44,260 bases of DNA from Bacteroidaceae bacterium (GCA_024401305.1 JAKSLI010000022.1:1-44260); one strand, 5' to 3'. Shown: positions 11,703 to 21,010, counted from the first letter of the stretch. Notes: generated from the letters alone by a model not told the origin. Numbers and translations are program-made.

Positions 11703-14700
11703 ATGACTAAAAAATTAGCAATGCTGCTCTTTGTGCTCGTAACGAGTACAATGGCTTTTGCACAGTCAGTGGTGAAAGGTAACGTCATAGACGCTGCCGG
11801 AGAGCCTGTGATTGGTGCAACTGTTAGCGTCAAGGGGGTTGCTGGTTCAGGAGTTATTACCGATTTTGACGGTAATTTCTCTCTCCAGATGCCTGCTGGC
11901 AAGACGCAAGTCGCAGTGTCGTACGTGGGTTATCTCACTCAGACACTCACCGCCAAGAACGGAATGGTGGTAACTCTTCAGGAAGACACTCAGGGTCTTG
12001 AGGAAGTCGTTGTAGTCGGTTACGGTACAATGAAGAAGTCAGACCTCTCAGGTGCTTCTGTTTCCCTCGGCGAGGAAGCCCTCAAGGGTTCGGTAATCAC
12101 CAACATCGACCAGTCTCTTCAGGGTCGTGCCACTGGTGTGACAGCCGTTACTACTTCAGGTGCTCCTGGTTCTTCATCATCTATCCGCGTTCGTGGTATC
12201 GGTTCCATCAACGCAAACCAGGAACCTCTCTACGTTGTGGATGGTGTGATCTTCCAGGCTTCAGGCCAGTCAGGTGCTGACCTCGGTCTCGGCGACCGTC
12301 TCGGTAACGGTAAGGTATCTACAGTTTCTCCACTTTCTACCATCAACCCATCGGATATCGTAAGCATGGAGATCCTCAAGGACGCTTCTGCTACAGCTAT
12401 CTACGGTGCTCAGGGTGCAAACGGTGTCGTTCTCATCACTACAAAGCGTGGTAAGGCTGGCGAGGCTAAGTTCAACTACGACGGTATGCTCGCTGTTAAC
12501 CGCCAGATGAAGCGCCTTGACATGATGAACCTCCGCGAATATGCAGAGTACTATCAGGACTTCGTTGACAATGGTTGGATCCTTTCTCAGCAGGCTAACA
12601 AGCGCTACTCTGACCCTTCTATCCTCGGTAATGGTACAAACTGGCAGGACGCTGTGTTCCAGACAGCTATCCAGCACCAGCACCAGCTCTCTGCACAGGG
12701 TGGTTCTGAGACTGTTCAGTACTATCTCTCTGGTAACTTCATGAACCAGGAAGGTACAATCATCGGTTCTGAGTTCCATCGTTACTCTGTACGTGCAAAC
12801 CTCGATGCAAAGCTCGCGAACTGGTTGAAGCTCGGTTTCTCTGCAACTTACTCTGACACATTCGATGACCTCAAGAAGGCTGATGGTACAGAAGGTATCA
12901 TCGGTTACTCTCTTACTACTATCCCTGATATTCCAATCTACGACGTTTTCGGTAACTACTATTCAGAGGCTCGTAAGGGCTACACAAGCCCTAACCCTGT
13001 AGCTATGGCTATGTTGAACAGCTACACTCTGAACCGCCGCAAGCTCACAGGTAACATCTTCGCTGACGTTAACTTCTTCAAGAACCTCGTTTGGCACACA
13101 GAACTTGGTTACGACATCTCTGGTTCTAACGCAGAGACTTTCGAACCTTCAATTGACCTCGGTGGATGGAAGAAGCCTGCAAACTCTGACCACTGGCAGA
13201 GCAACAATAACAATTTTTGGCAGCTTAAGAACTACCTCACATACACTGGCAACTTCAACAAGCACCACCTCACAGCCATGCTCGGTCAGGAGTGCTGGGA
13301 ATCTACTTGGAAGTACCAGGGTATTACAGGTTCAAACCTCCCTACCAACGACGTCCAGAACCCTTCTCTCGTAGAGAAGACAAACAAGGACTTCACTTCT
13401 GGTTTCGGTAGTGCAGCAATGGCTTCATTCTTCACTCGTGAAACTTACAACTACGACGATCGCTACTATCTCACTTACACATACCGTTACGATGGTTCTT
13501 CTAACTTCGGTCCAAGCAACCGTTGGGCAGGATTCCACTCTGTAGCAGGTTCTTGGCGTTTCTCTAACGAAGCGTTCATGAAGGATGTGAAGTGGCTCTC
13601 TAACGGTAAGATCCGTGCTGGCTGGGGTCAGACAGGTAACTCTAACATCGGTTCTTACAAGTGGGGTGTAGCCCTCTCTACAATGCCTTCAGCTCTCGGT
13701 CAGTCATACCGTCCAACAAACCTTCCTAACGAAGGTATCAAGTGGGAGACTCAGGAGCAGATTGACCTTGGTATCGACCTCGGTTTCCTCTCTAACCGCT
13801 TGAATCTTACTATCGACTGGTATCGCAAGGAATCAAAGGACATGCTCATGATAATGCAGCTCCCTTCTTACCTCGGTACTCAGGGTAACACTTCTTCTGC
13901 ACTCCAGGCTCCTTCTGGAAACTACGGTACAATGCGCAACACAGGTCTTGAAATCGAACTCAAGACTCGCCCAGTACAGACTAAGAGCTTCTCTTGGGAC
14001 AGCGACATCCAGTTCTCTTTCAACAAGAACGAACTCGTAGCTCTCCAGGGCACTACTTCTGCTGCCATCATCGGTTACGGTCAGTGGTCTGACGTTGTAG
14101 CAATGTCTTCTGTAGGTCGTCCAATGTATGACTTCTACGGTTATAAGGTAGAAGGCGTTTACAAGGATTTCGAGGATATCAAGAACTCTCCAGTGAACAC
14201 TCTCTATGCTGGTTCAAGCATTCATAACGATGATGGTACTTGGTCACATGTAACAGACCCTACAAAGTACAACAAGGCAAATACAGTATGGCCTGGTGAC
14301 CTCAAGTTCAAGGATGTGAACAATGATGGTATCATCGACGAAAACGATAAGACTCAGATCGGTTCTCCACTCCCTAAGTTCACTTTCGGTTGGACTAACA
14401 CATTCCGTATCAAGAACTTCGATCTCTCTATCTTCATCAACGGCTCTTACGGCAACAAGGTGATGAACTACACTTCTATCAACCTTACTTCTATGACTTC
14501 TACTTGGAACAACCAGATTAAAGAATCTATCGCAGACCGTGCTCAGCTCGCTGCTATCGATCCAGGTAAGGTTTACGATGCTGGTAACTTCTGGTACAAC
14601 GACGTTACTAATGTATATGTTACAAACGCAGATACAAAGACTCCACGCGTTGCTATCGGTAACACATACAACCAGAACATCTCTGAACGCTACATCGAGG

Positions 14701-15368
14701 ATGGTTCTTACATTCGCTTGAAGAACATCTCTCTCGGCTATACATTCCCTAAGAAGCTCATCAGTAAACTCTCTCTCGACAACGTACGTGTTTATGGTAA
14801 CATCCAGAACCTCGTTACTTTGACTAAGTATAAGGGCTATGACCCAGAAATCGGTGCTTCTACAACAGACGCAAACGGTTATGTATTCGGTCTTGACAAC
14901 GGTCGTTACCCTTCTCCAACTACATTCTCTGTAGGCGTAAACGTTTCTTTCGCAAGCTCTATCAAGGCTGAGCGCAAGGCAGCAGCTACACAGACAGTGG
15001 AAAGAGTTGTAGAGAAGATTGTTGAGAAGCCTGTCGTTAAGGAGGTTATCAAGGAAGTCGTTAAGGAAGTTCCTACTGACAGACTCTCTACAGTTCAGAG
15101 CACTTACGTTGTGACATTCCCTGCTTCTTCAGCAGTGATCGGCGACAAGTCAGAACTTGACGAAATTGAGAAGGGTCGCACAGTGGAAATCGTTTCTTAC
15201 GCTTCTCCAGAAGGTCCTGCAGACCTCAACGAATCTCTCTCTCAGCAGCGTGCTGACGCTGTTGCAGCATACCTCAAGGCTCGTGGCGTGAACGTTGCTC
15301 GCGTTATCTCTAAGGGTGCAAACTCTAACCACGCTAACCGTATCGCTATCGTTACTATTATTAAGTAA
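11703..15368 (+). CDS. SusC/RagA TonB-dependent transporter with C-terminal OmpA-like extension
   Basis: Outer-membrane glycan importer, 1221 residues. A signal peptide (cleavage after about residue 21, AFAQ) is followed by a carboxypeptidase-regulatory-like beta-sandwich (about 22-97). Then come the SusC segment EEVVVVGYGTMKKSDLSGA and a plug with QEPLYVVDGV and DASATAIYGAQGANGVVLIT, and a 22-strand-type barrel ending FSVGVNVSF near residue 1083. A normal SusC stops there. This one continues for about 138 residues: a Val/Glu/Lys-rich linker (VERVVEKIVEKPVVKEVIKE) and an OmpA-like segment with SYASPEGPADLNESLSQQRA and AVAAYLKARGVNVARVISKG. The barrel C-terminus faces the periplasm, so the extension is probably periplasmic and could touch peptidoglycan. 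It is paired with susD 83 bases downstream. Codon bias resembles the ribosomal genes. Confidence 0.95.
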   Translation: MTKKLAMLLFVLVTSTMAFAQSVVKGNVIDAAGEPVIGATVSVKGVAGSGVITDFDGNFSLQMPAGKTQVAVSYVGYLTQTLTAKNGMVVTLQEDTQGLEEVVVVGYGTMKKSDLSGASVSLGEEALKGSVITNIDQSLQGRATGVTAVTTSGAPGSSSSIRVRGIGSINANQEPLYVVDGVIFQASGQSGADLGLGDRLGNGKVSTVSPLSTINPSDIVSMEILKDASATAIYGAQGANGVVLITTKRGKAGEAKFNYDGMLAVNRQMKRLDMMNLREYAEYYQDFVDNGWILSQQANKRYSDPSILGNGTNWQDAVFQTAIQHQHQLSAQGGSETVQYYLSGNFMNQEGTIIGSEFHRYSVRANLDAKLANWLKLGFSATYSDTFDDLKKADGTEGIIGYSLTTIPDIPIYDVFGNYYSEARKGYTSPNPVAMAMLNSYTLNRRKLTGNIFADVNFFKNLVWHTELGYDISGSNAETFEPSIDLGGWKKPANSDHWQSNNNNFWQLKNYLTYTGNFNKHHLTAMLGQECWESTWKYQGITGSNLPTNDVQNPSLVEKTNKDFTSGFGSAAMASFFTRETYNYDDRYYLTYTYRYDGSSNFGPSNRWAGFHSVAGSWRFSNEAFMKDVKWLSNGKIRAGWGQTGNSNIGSYKWGVALSTMPSALGQSYRPTNLPNEGIKWETQEQIDLGIDLGFLSNRLNLTIDWYRKESKDMLMIMQLPSYLGTQGNTSSALQAPSGNYGTMRNTGLEIELKTRPVQTKSFSWDSDIQFSFNKNELVALQGTTSAAIIGYGQWSDVVAMSSVGRPMYDFYGYKVEGVYKDFEDIKNSPVNTLYAGSSIHNDDGTWSHVTDPTKYNKANTVWPGDLKFKDVNNDGIIDENDKTQIGSPLPKFTFGWTNTFRIKNFDLSIFINGSYGNKVMNYTSINLTSMTSTWNNQIKESIADRAQLAAIDPGKVYDAGNFWYNDVTNVYVTNADTKTPRVAIGNTYNQNISERYIEDGSYIRLKNISLGYTFPKKLISKLSLDNVRVYGNIQNLVTLTKYKGYDPEIGASTTDANGYVFGLDNGRYPSPTTFSVGVNVSFASSIKAERKAAATQTVERVVEKIVEKPVVKEVIKEVVKEVPTDRLSTVQSTYVVTFPASSAVIGDKSELDEIEKGRTVEIVSYASPEGPADLNESLSQQRADAVAAYLKARGVNVARVISKGANSNHANRIAIVTIIK

Positions 15369-15451
15369 GTTAAGGTTCGCTCTTTGAGCGAGGCTAAAGG
15401 CTAAAGGCTAAAAGCTAAAGGCCAAAAACCAAAAACTTAAAAACATACAAT
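15369..15451 (+). repeat. hairpin plus heptamer array, susC-susD gap
   Basis: A 6-bp hairpin TCGCTC-TTT-GAGCGA (15377-15391) is followed at once by seven heptamers in phase (15392-15440). These start as GGCTAAA and decay to GGCCAAA, AACCAAA and AACTTAA. The same layout recurs in the next two gaps of this PUL. It may affect mRNA stability or processing between cistrons; this is inference. Confidence 0.75.
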
Positions 15452-17272
15452 ATGAAAATCAAATCATTAAAATATATTGCAGCAGCCGCAGTGCTCGGCC
15501 TCGGAATGACTTCTTGCGAAGACTTCCTCGACCGTCCTACAGAGGACAGCTACGTTGCAAGCGGCTACTACAAGACAGATGCACAGTGTATTGCCGCTGT
15601 TGACTATCTGTACAATTCACCTTGGTACGATTTCCAGCGTGGATTCTTCAAGGTTGGTGAGGTGCTCTCAGGCAACTACTACTGGGGTGATTCTCCATAC
15701 CAGAACTTCTCGCTCAACTCAAACGACGAAGACCTCCAGAAGATGTCTTACTCTCTTTGGGCTGTAAACGGACACTCAAACATCGTTCGCAACTACATCA
15801 AGAATGGTGGTGCTTCAGAAGGTGTGAAGAACCAGACTATGGGCGAGTGTCTTCTCTGGAAGGCTATGGCTTACTTCTACCTCGTTCGTACTTTCGGTGA
15901 TGTGCCTATCGTTCACGACAATGGTGCCATGATCGAAGCTGGCGACTACAACGACCAGCCAAAGGTTCAGAAGGCTGACGTTTACGAGTATATCGTAATG
16001 ACTCTTGAGAAGGCTATCGAACTTCTCCCTGAGCAATGTACAGATGGTCGTCTCGACAAGGACTGTGCTCGCGGTCTTCTCGCTAAGGTTTACCTCCAGA
16101 AGGCTGGTGTTACTGGCTCTCTCAACAAGGAAGACCTCCAGAAAGCTGTAGAATATGCTACACATGTCATAACAGGTAAGGATCCTAAGACTGGCGTAGA
16201 GCATACTCCTCGTGAGCTTGAGCCAGAATATGCTAACTGCTTCAAGCTTGAAGGCAACAAGTCTAAGGAGAACATGATCGCTTGGCGTTGGATTGTTTCT
16301 TCACAGTGGACTTCTCAGAACTCTCTTCAGTCAGACCTCGGTATGACAGGTATGGACGAGTTCGGTGACCAGTGGGGTGAATGGAATGGTCCTTCTGTTG
16401 ACCTTCAGGACGCTTTCAACTTCAATGTTCTCGAGAACCCTGCTTCACGTATCTCTGCCGACACTCGCCGTGCCGCTACTATGATGACAGTAGGTGACGT
16501 TGTTCCTTATCTCTGGCGTGAGACGGACTTGTATGAATATAATGATAAGAAGGAACTCGTTCCTTCTGGCCAGAAGCATCATGGCTTTGACTACATGCGT
16601 TTTGAGTACGACAAGACTTACAATCCAGCTGCATGGGGCCAGCATCGTTCTCCTACAGGTGCTAACCTTGTAAAGCACATGTATGGTAACAACGCAGACC
16701 ACCTTGCTGTTCTCGGTTCTTCTGCAGACCGTATGGCATACTCTCTCTGTACTCCTATCCTCCGTCTTGCTGACGTTTACCTCGTGCTTGCAGAGGCTCA
16801 GGTTCTTATCGACGGTGGTCAGACAGGTAACAAAGTTGCTGTTGATGCATACAACGCTGTACGTAGCCGTGCCATCAAGGGCGTAGCACAGAAGCAAAAC
16901 ATCACATTCGACGATGTTTGGAAGGAGCGCCGCCTTGAGCTCGCTTGTGAAGGCGACCGCTGGTATGACTTCGTTCGTCTTGCTTACTACAACCCTTCAC
17001 GCGCTATCAACGAACTCAAGTCTCAGCGTCGTAACTCTTACTGGAACCTTGATGCTATGTTCAAGACATACTTCGAGACAGGCCAGTGGCAGCTTGTGAA
17101 CAAGGATGACAAGGGTAATGATCAGACTGCAATGTACGATGATCAGACTGAAGCTCCAAACGTAACAGAGGCAAGCTTCACTATTCCATTCCCAATGGAA
17201 GACCTCACATTCAATCCACACCTCAAGGAGGACCCTGTTCACGTGGATGTTCGTGCAACTTATAGCTATTAA
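15452..17272 (+). CDS. SusD/RagB starch-binding-like outer-membrane lipoprotein
   Basis: The surface glycan-binding lid of the SusC channel, 606 residues. The signal peptide ends with the lipobox TSC, followed by EDFLDRPTEDSYV, the usual SusD N-terminus. The first half is the helical TPR-like scaffold (for example LLWKAMAYFYLVRTFGDVPI about residues 135-154). The C-terminal SusD domain carries LRLADVYLVLAEAQ and WKERRLELACEGDRWYDFVR, both family hallmarks, and the product ends at YSY. It forms a complex with the SusC encoded upstream. The glycan ligand cannot be read from sequence, but the neighbouring GH5 suggests a beta-linked glucan-type polymer. Confidence 0.96.
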   Translation: MKIKSLKYIAAAAVLGLGMTSCEDFLDRPTEDSYVASGYYKTDAQCIAAVDYLYNSPWYDFQRGFFKVGEVLSGNYYWGDSPYQNFSLNSNDEDLQKMSYSLWAVNGHSNIVRNYIKNGGASEGVKNQTMGECLLWKAMAYFYLVRTFGDVPIVHDNGAMIEAGDYNDQPKVQKADVYEYIVMTLEKAIELLPEQCTDGRLDKDCARGLLAKVYLQKAGVTGSLNKEDLQKAVEYATHVITGKDPKTGVEHTPRELEPEYANCFKLEGNKSKENMIAWRWIVSSQWTSQNSLQSDLGMTGMDEFGDQWGEWNGPSVDLQDAFNFNVLENPASRISADTRRAATMMTVGDVVPYLWRETDLYEYNDKKELVPSGQKHHGFDYMRFEYDKTYNPAAWGQHRSPTGANLVKHMYGNNADHLAVLGSSADRMAYSLCTPILRLADVYLVLAEAQVLIDGGQTGNKVAVDAYNAVRSRAIKGVAQKQNITFDDVWKERRLELACEGDRWYDFVRLAYYNPSRAINELKSQRRNSYWNLDAMFKTYFETGQWQLVNKDDKGNDQTAMYDDQTEAPNVTEASFTIPFPMEDLTFNPHLKEDPVHVDVRATYSY

Positions 17273-17369
17273 TGGTTCGCGCCATGCGCGAGGCTAAAGG
17301 CTAAAAGCTAATGGCTAAAGGCATCGACTGCCAATAGTCAAAACGTCAAATCATTAAATCATTAAATAA
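17273..17369 (+). repeat. hairpin plus heptamer array, susD-SGBP gap
   Basis: The hairpin TCGCGC-CAT-GCGCGA (17277-17291) begins five bases after the susD stop. It is followed by phased GGCTAAA-type heptamers (17292-17326), a degraded stretch, and AAATCATT units just before the next ATG. Its layout matches the susC-susD gap but the stem sequence has changed with base pairing kept, which points to selection on structure. Confidence 0.75.
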
Positions 17370-18698
17370 ATGAAAAAGTATAACATTCTCTTCTTGTTTG
17401 TCGCTCTCATGGCAGCTGTAGGTTTCACTGCATGTGCTGACGAGCCTTTCAAGTATGAGGTTAGCGATGGTACTCCTACCATCCGCTATATCCGTCCAGT
17501 GGATGTGGCAAGCGCAGACTCGCTTCTCACAGGCGCATTCATGGACAACGAGATTTGCATCGTGGGCGAGAACCTCCGAAGCATCGTTGAGATGACTTTC
17601 AACGACCAGAAGGCTCAGCTCATTCCTTCTCTCATCACTGACAATACCCTCATCGTTACTGTTCCTGGTACAATCCCAGGAGAGGTGTTCGACAAGATCT
17701 TCATGAAGAACAACAAGGGTGAGGTTACTGAATATCCTTTCAAGGTTCTCGTACCTGGTCCAAAGATTATCTCTATGGACAACGAATGGGCTAAGGCTGA
17801 CGATGTCCAGAATCTCTATGGTAGCTACTTTGTTCAGGACCCTAACGTGCCTCTCACTCTTAAGATTGGCGGCAAGGAAGTGAAGATTGACGAGTTTACA
17901 GACAATACTATCACATTCACTGTTCCTGAAGGTCTTGAAAAGAACAGCGAGATTGAGGTTTCTACTGTCTATGGTTCACAGAAGGCTCCATTCAACTACC
18001 GAGACACTCGTGGTATGATCACAAACTTCGACAACCCTGACGGCTTCGCCGACAACTCTGGTACCAAGGGTATCGTTCCACAGGGTTGGAACCCTGCTTT
18101 CTTCTACTCTGATGAGGATGGTATTGATGGCTTCTACATTCAGGTAGGTGACGGCTCTAAGACAATGCCAGCTGACGGAAATTGGCAAGAAGAATTCAAG
18201 GTATCTTGGTGGTGTGGTAACTGGGGCGGCAACCCTATGGGTATCACAGAAGGTGCCGGTGTTCCTCTCCGCAACATCTTCCCTGCTGGTTACTTTGCAG
18301 CGCCTGCTAAGCTTGCGTTCAAGTTCGAGCTTTGCGTTCCTAATGATTGGGAAGCTGGTGTGCTCCAGGTAGTATTCGCAAACAATCAGGTTTGTGCTAA
18401 CGATACATGGCAGAACAACACATACATCAAGCCTTCTCCAGAAGGTCCAGACCTCTGTCGTGGTATGTATGCTCCATGGAATGGCTCTGGCTCATTCACT
18501 ACTAATGGCAAGTGGATTACAGTTGTTATGCCTCTCTCTAACTTTACTTACAACTTCGACGGTACTGCCGGTGCCAAGGAACTCACTCCAGAAAGCTTCG
18601 ATAGCTTCACTATGTGGCCTGTAGCTGGTGGTCTCGAAGGTAAGGAATGTAAGCCAATCCTCCGCTACGATAACATCCGTATCGTTCCTATTAACTAA
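17370..18698 (+). CDS. surface glycan-binding lipoprotein (IPT/TIG domains)
   Basis: A 442-residue predicted surface lipoprotein with lipobox TAC followed by ADEPF. Residues about 35-120 and 128-210 look like two immunoglobulin-like IPT/TIG folds (ICIVGENLRSIVEMTFNDQK and NLYGSYFVQDPNVPLTLKIG). The C-terminal half, from about residue 214 (MITNFDNPDGF), is a separate domain rich in aromatic residues (EFKVSWWCGNWGGNPMG). This matches the plan of SGBP-type proteins that hold polysaccharide for SusCD: Ig-like spacers and a distal glycan-binding domain. Its place directly after susD supports this. The substrate is not known from sequence. Confidence 0.8.
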   Translation: MKKYNILFLFVALMAAVGFTACADEPFKYEVSDGTPTIRYIRPVDVASADSLLTGAFMDNEICIVGENLRSIVEMTFNDQKAQLIPSLITDNTLIVTVPGTIPGEVFDKIFMKNNKGEVTEYPFKVLVPGPKIISMDNEWAKADDVQNLYGSYFVQDPNVPLTLKIGGKEVKIDEFTDNTITFTVPEGLEKNSEIEVSTVYGSQKAPFNYRDTRGMITNFDNPDGFADNSGTKGIVPQGWNPAFFYSDEDGIDGFYIQVGDGSKTMPADGNWQEEFKVSWWCGNWGGNPMGITEGAGVPLRNIFPAGYFAAPAKLAFKFELCVPNDWEAGVLQVVFANNQVCANDTWQNNTYIKPSPEGPDLCRGMYAPWNGSGSFTTNGKWITVVMPLSNFTYNFDGTAGAKELTPESFDSFTMWPVAGGLEGKECKPILRYDNIRIVPIN

Positions 18699-18798
18699 AG
18701 TTCGCGCTTTGCGCGAGGCTAAAGGCAATGGCTAAAGGCTAAAGGCATCAACTGCTAATAGCCTAAAGCCAAAAGCCAAAAACCAAAAACCAAAAACA
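18699..18798 (+). repeat. hairpin plus heptamer arrays, SGBP1-SGBP2 gap
   Basis: The hairpin TCGCGC-TTT-GCGCGA (18702-18716) is followed by GGCTAAA units with one 6-base slip, then a second array running from GCCTAAA through GCCAAAA to ACCAAAA units that ends at the ATG. It is the third copy of the layout in this operon and includes the longest CCAAAAA-type run. Confidence 0.75.
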
Positions 18799-20628
18799 AT
18801 GAAAAAGATATTCAATTACATAATGCTGTTTGCGGTGGCTCTCTCGGGTCTCACGCTGACAGCGTGTAGCGAGGATGAGCTCGACACCAACCAGTACAAC
18901 AAGGATGGTGTGAATATCCTTGCTTTCGGTCCGATGCCTATTACCCGTGGCGAGACAATGCGCCTCACTGGTACTAAGCTCGACCAGGTGAAGGAAGTGC
19001 TCTTCCCTGAAGGAAACCAGAAGCTCACTGCCGCTACCACTTACATTCAGGGCCAGTTCACTTTGAATGGCTCAGAGGAAATGACAGTTACTATTCCTGA
19101 TCTCTGTGTTCCTGGCAAGCTTCGTCTCGTTACAAACTCTAACGACACTGTTGTTTCTGCCTCTAACATCACATTCGTTGAGGAGATCAAGGTTGCAAGC
19201 TTCACTCCTTCTCATGTTCACCCTGGTGACATCGTGACTATCAAGGGTGAGTATGTTTGGAACATTGCTGAGGTTACATTCTCTGCTGCTGTGAAGGTAG
19301 CTGCTGAGAACTTCGTAAAGAACACTCGTAATGAGGTTCAGATTCAGGTTCCTATGAATGCTGTTTCTGGTCCTGTTACTTACAACGACGGTAGCGAGGG
19401 TGCAGAGGAAATCGTTCTCACTGACAACCTTGTTGTTGACGCCGCTCTTGCTACAGGTGTTTCTAACGCTGCTCCTGAGTATGGTGAGGAAATCACTATC
19501 ACAGGTCAGAACCTCGACCTCGTTGAAACTGTTGCATTCCCTTCATTCGGTGCAGTAAAGGAGTTCACTCTTGTTGACCGCAACACTATCAAGGTTGTTG
19601 TTCCTGGCACTTCTACTTCAGGTAACATCGTCCTCACTTCTTACTCTGGTCTCACTACATCTGTTGAGATTGCTGTTCCTCTCATCTCTTACGAGGCTGG
19701 TTCTATCGCTCCTGTTGAGGAACTCAAGGTTGGCGACAAGGTATCTCTCAAGGGTACTCTCCTCGACCGAGTACAGGTTGTTAAGCTCCCTGGCGACATT
19801 CTCCTCCAGAAGGGTGAGTTCGAGCAGAGCGCTAACGAGATCTCATTCATCGTTCCTAAGGGAATGGGCGACGGCAAGGTTGTTCTCATTCAGCATGACA
19901 ACTACTCTGTTGAGACAGATAAGATTGCTATGCACCACGACGGAGCAGAGAAGGTAATCTGGTCTGGTAGCTTCAAGATTGATGGTTGGAATGGTTTTGA
20001 GGATCTCTCATGGGGTCGCTATGATTGGTCTAACCTCAAGGCTGGCGACGAAATCATCTTCTACGTTGACTTCGTAGATCCAACAGCAGGTTGGGCTTGC
20101 CTCTCACCTCGTATGGGCGACGGTTGGAAGAACCTCTCTGTAAGCCAGATTGACTTCACTCCAGGTGCAGAAACTCAGCGCGTTGTATTCAAGGTGACAG
20201 AATCTGATGTTGATAACATCAAGAACCATGGTGGTCTTATCGTCACTGGTACTGGTATCATCCTCAAGCAGGTATGTCTCCCAATCCCACAGATCGTTGC
20301 TTGGTCTGGCAACTTCACAATCGATGGTTGGAACGGTACTCAGGATCTCGCATGGGGTGGCTACGACTGGTCAACTTTCCAGGCTGGTCAGAAGATTATC
20401 TTTACTGTAGGTTTTGTTGACCCAACAGCAGGATGGGCTTGTATCTCACCTCGTATGGGTGATGGCTGGAAGAACCTTTCAGTAGGTCAGATAGACTTCA
20501 CTCCTAGTGCAGAAGATCAGACTGCTACATTCATCCCAACATCTGAAGATATCTCACACCTCCAGAACGATGGTGGTTTGGTAATCACAGGTACTGGTAT
20601 TATCTTGAAGCAGGTTGTTATTCAGTAA
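18799..20628 (+). CDS. multi-domain surface glycan-binding lipoprotein with duplicated C-terminal domain
   Basis: A 609-residue predicted lipoprotein with signal and lipobox TAC followed by SEDELD. Residues about 40-380 hold a string of four or so IPT/TIG Ig-like domains (phrases such as HPGDIVTIKGEYVWNIAEVTF, EYGEEITITGQNLDLVETVAF and KVGDKVSLKGTLLDRVQVVKL, each under 25 residues and repeating every 85-90). The C-terminus is a tandem duplication: residues 386-493 and 499-609 share WSGxFxIDGWNG, DPTAGWAC and SPRMGDGWKNLSV and look about two-thirds identical by eye. The aromatic-rich repeats resemble carbohydrate-binding modules. It is probably the outermost glycan-capturing component of the PUL. 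A terminator follows. Confidence 0.75.
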   Translation: MKKIFNYIMLFAVALSGLTLTACSEDELDTNQYNKDGVNILAFGPMPITRGETMRLTGTKLDQVKEVLFPEGNQKLTAATTYIQGQFTLNGSEEMTVTIPDLCVPGKLRLVTNSNDTVVSASNITFVEEIKVASFTPSHVHPGDIVTIKGEYVWNIAEVTFSAAVKVAAENFVKNTRNEVQIQVPMNAVSGPVTYNDGSEGAEEIVLTDNLVVDAALATGVSNAAPEYGEEITITGQNLDLVETVAFPSFGAVKEFTLVDRNTIKVVVPGTSTSGNIVLTSYSGLTTSVEIAVPLISYEAGSIAPVEELKVGDKVSLKGTLLDRVQVVKLPGDILLQKGEFEQSANEISFIVPKGMGDGKVVLIQHDNYSVETDKIAMHHDGAEKVIWSGSFKIDGWNGFEDLSWGRYDWSNLKAGDEIIFYVDFVDPTAGWACLSPRMGDGWKNLSVSQIDFTPGAETQRVVFKVTESDVDNIKNHGGLIVTGTGIILKQVCLPIPQIVAWSGNFTIDGWNGTQDLAWGGYDWSTFQAGQKIIFTVGFVDPTAGWACISPRMGDGWKNLSVGQIDFTPSAEDQTATFIPTSEDISHLQNDGGLVITGTGIILKQVVIQ

Positions 20629-20658
20629 ACGCTTCAGAATAACTATTATAAACAAATT

Positions 20659-20690
20659 CGGGCGCACCAATCTCCGGTGCGCCCGTTTTT
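20659..20690 (+). terminator. intrinsic terminator of the sus operon
   Basis: A perfect 10-bp GC-rich stem CGGGCGCACC/GGTGCGCCCG (20659-20668 with 20676-20685) with a 7-base loop is followed by five T residues. It separates susC-susD-SGBP-SGBP from the GH5 gene. Confidence 0.92.
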
Positions 20691-20709
20691 CGTTTTGTTT
20701 CCTTTGTGT

Positions 20710-20945
20710 ATATAGCCTGAAAGGCTTATATCTCCATAGCCCAGGGTAGAGCGAAGCGGCACCCTGGGTGTTAGGGTGGTGCTGTTTGCATACGCCCTGT
20801 AAGGGCATAAGCCTATCTAACAGGCTGAAGATTAATAACTTTTGCCCTTACAGGGCGCATCCCCCACGAATAAATCACAATACCCAAGGCGCCGCTTCGC
20901 TTGCCATTGGGCTATGTAGGTCATTGGGCTTTCAGCCCGTTTTAC
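20710..20945. repeat. inverted pair of a modular GC-rich palindromic repeat
   Basis: Two copies of a roughly 100-base module face each other. Each copy carries, in order, a small GGCTGAAAGCC-type palindrome, a larger palindrome of the AGCCCAGGGT...ACCCTGGGT type with AGCGAAGCGGC in its loop, and CGCCCTGTAAGGGC. The central modules are exact inverted copies (20793-20807 and 20843-20857). Modules of this look are common intergenic repeats in Bacteroidota and resemble BIME/REP arrangements. No gene is seen in this gap, which runs from 20629 to 21075. Confidence 0.75.
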
Positions 20946-21010
20946 CGGACACCAATAATATACTTTCCTAATATATACTATTTTTTTGTGTTAAATTGTT
21001 TGAATTATTC

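Noticed and set aside
15392-15440. CRISPR-like or satellite array
   Set aside because: Units are 7 bases with no spacers and no cas genes nearby, so this is a short tandem array, not CRISPR.
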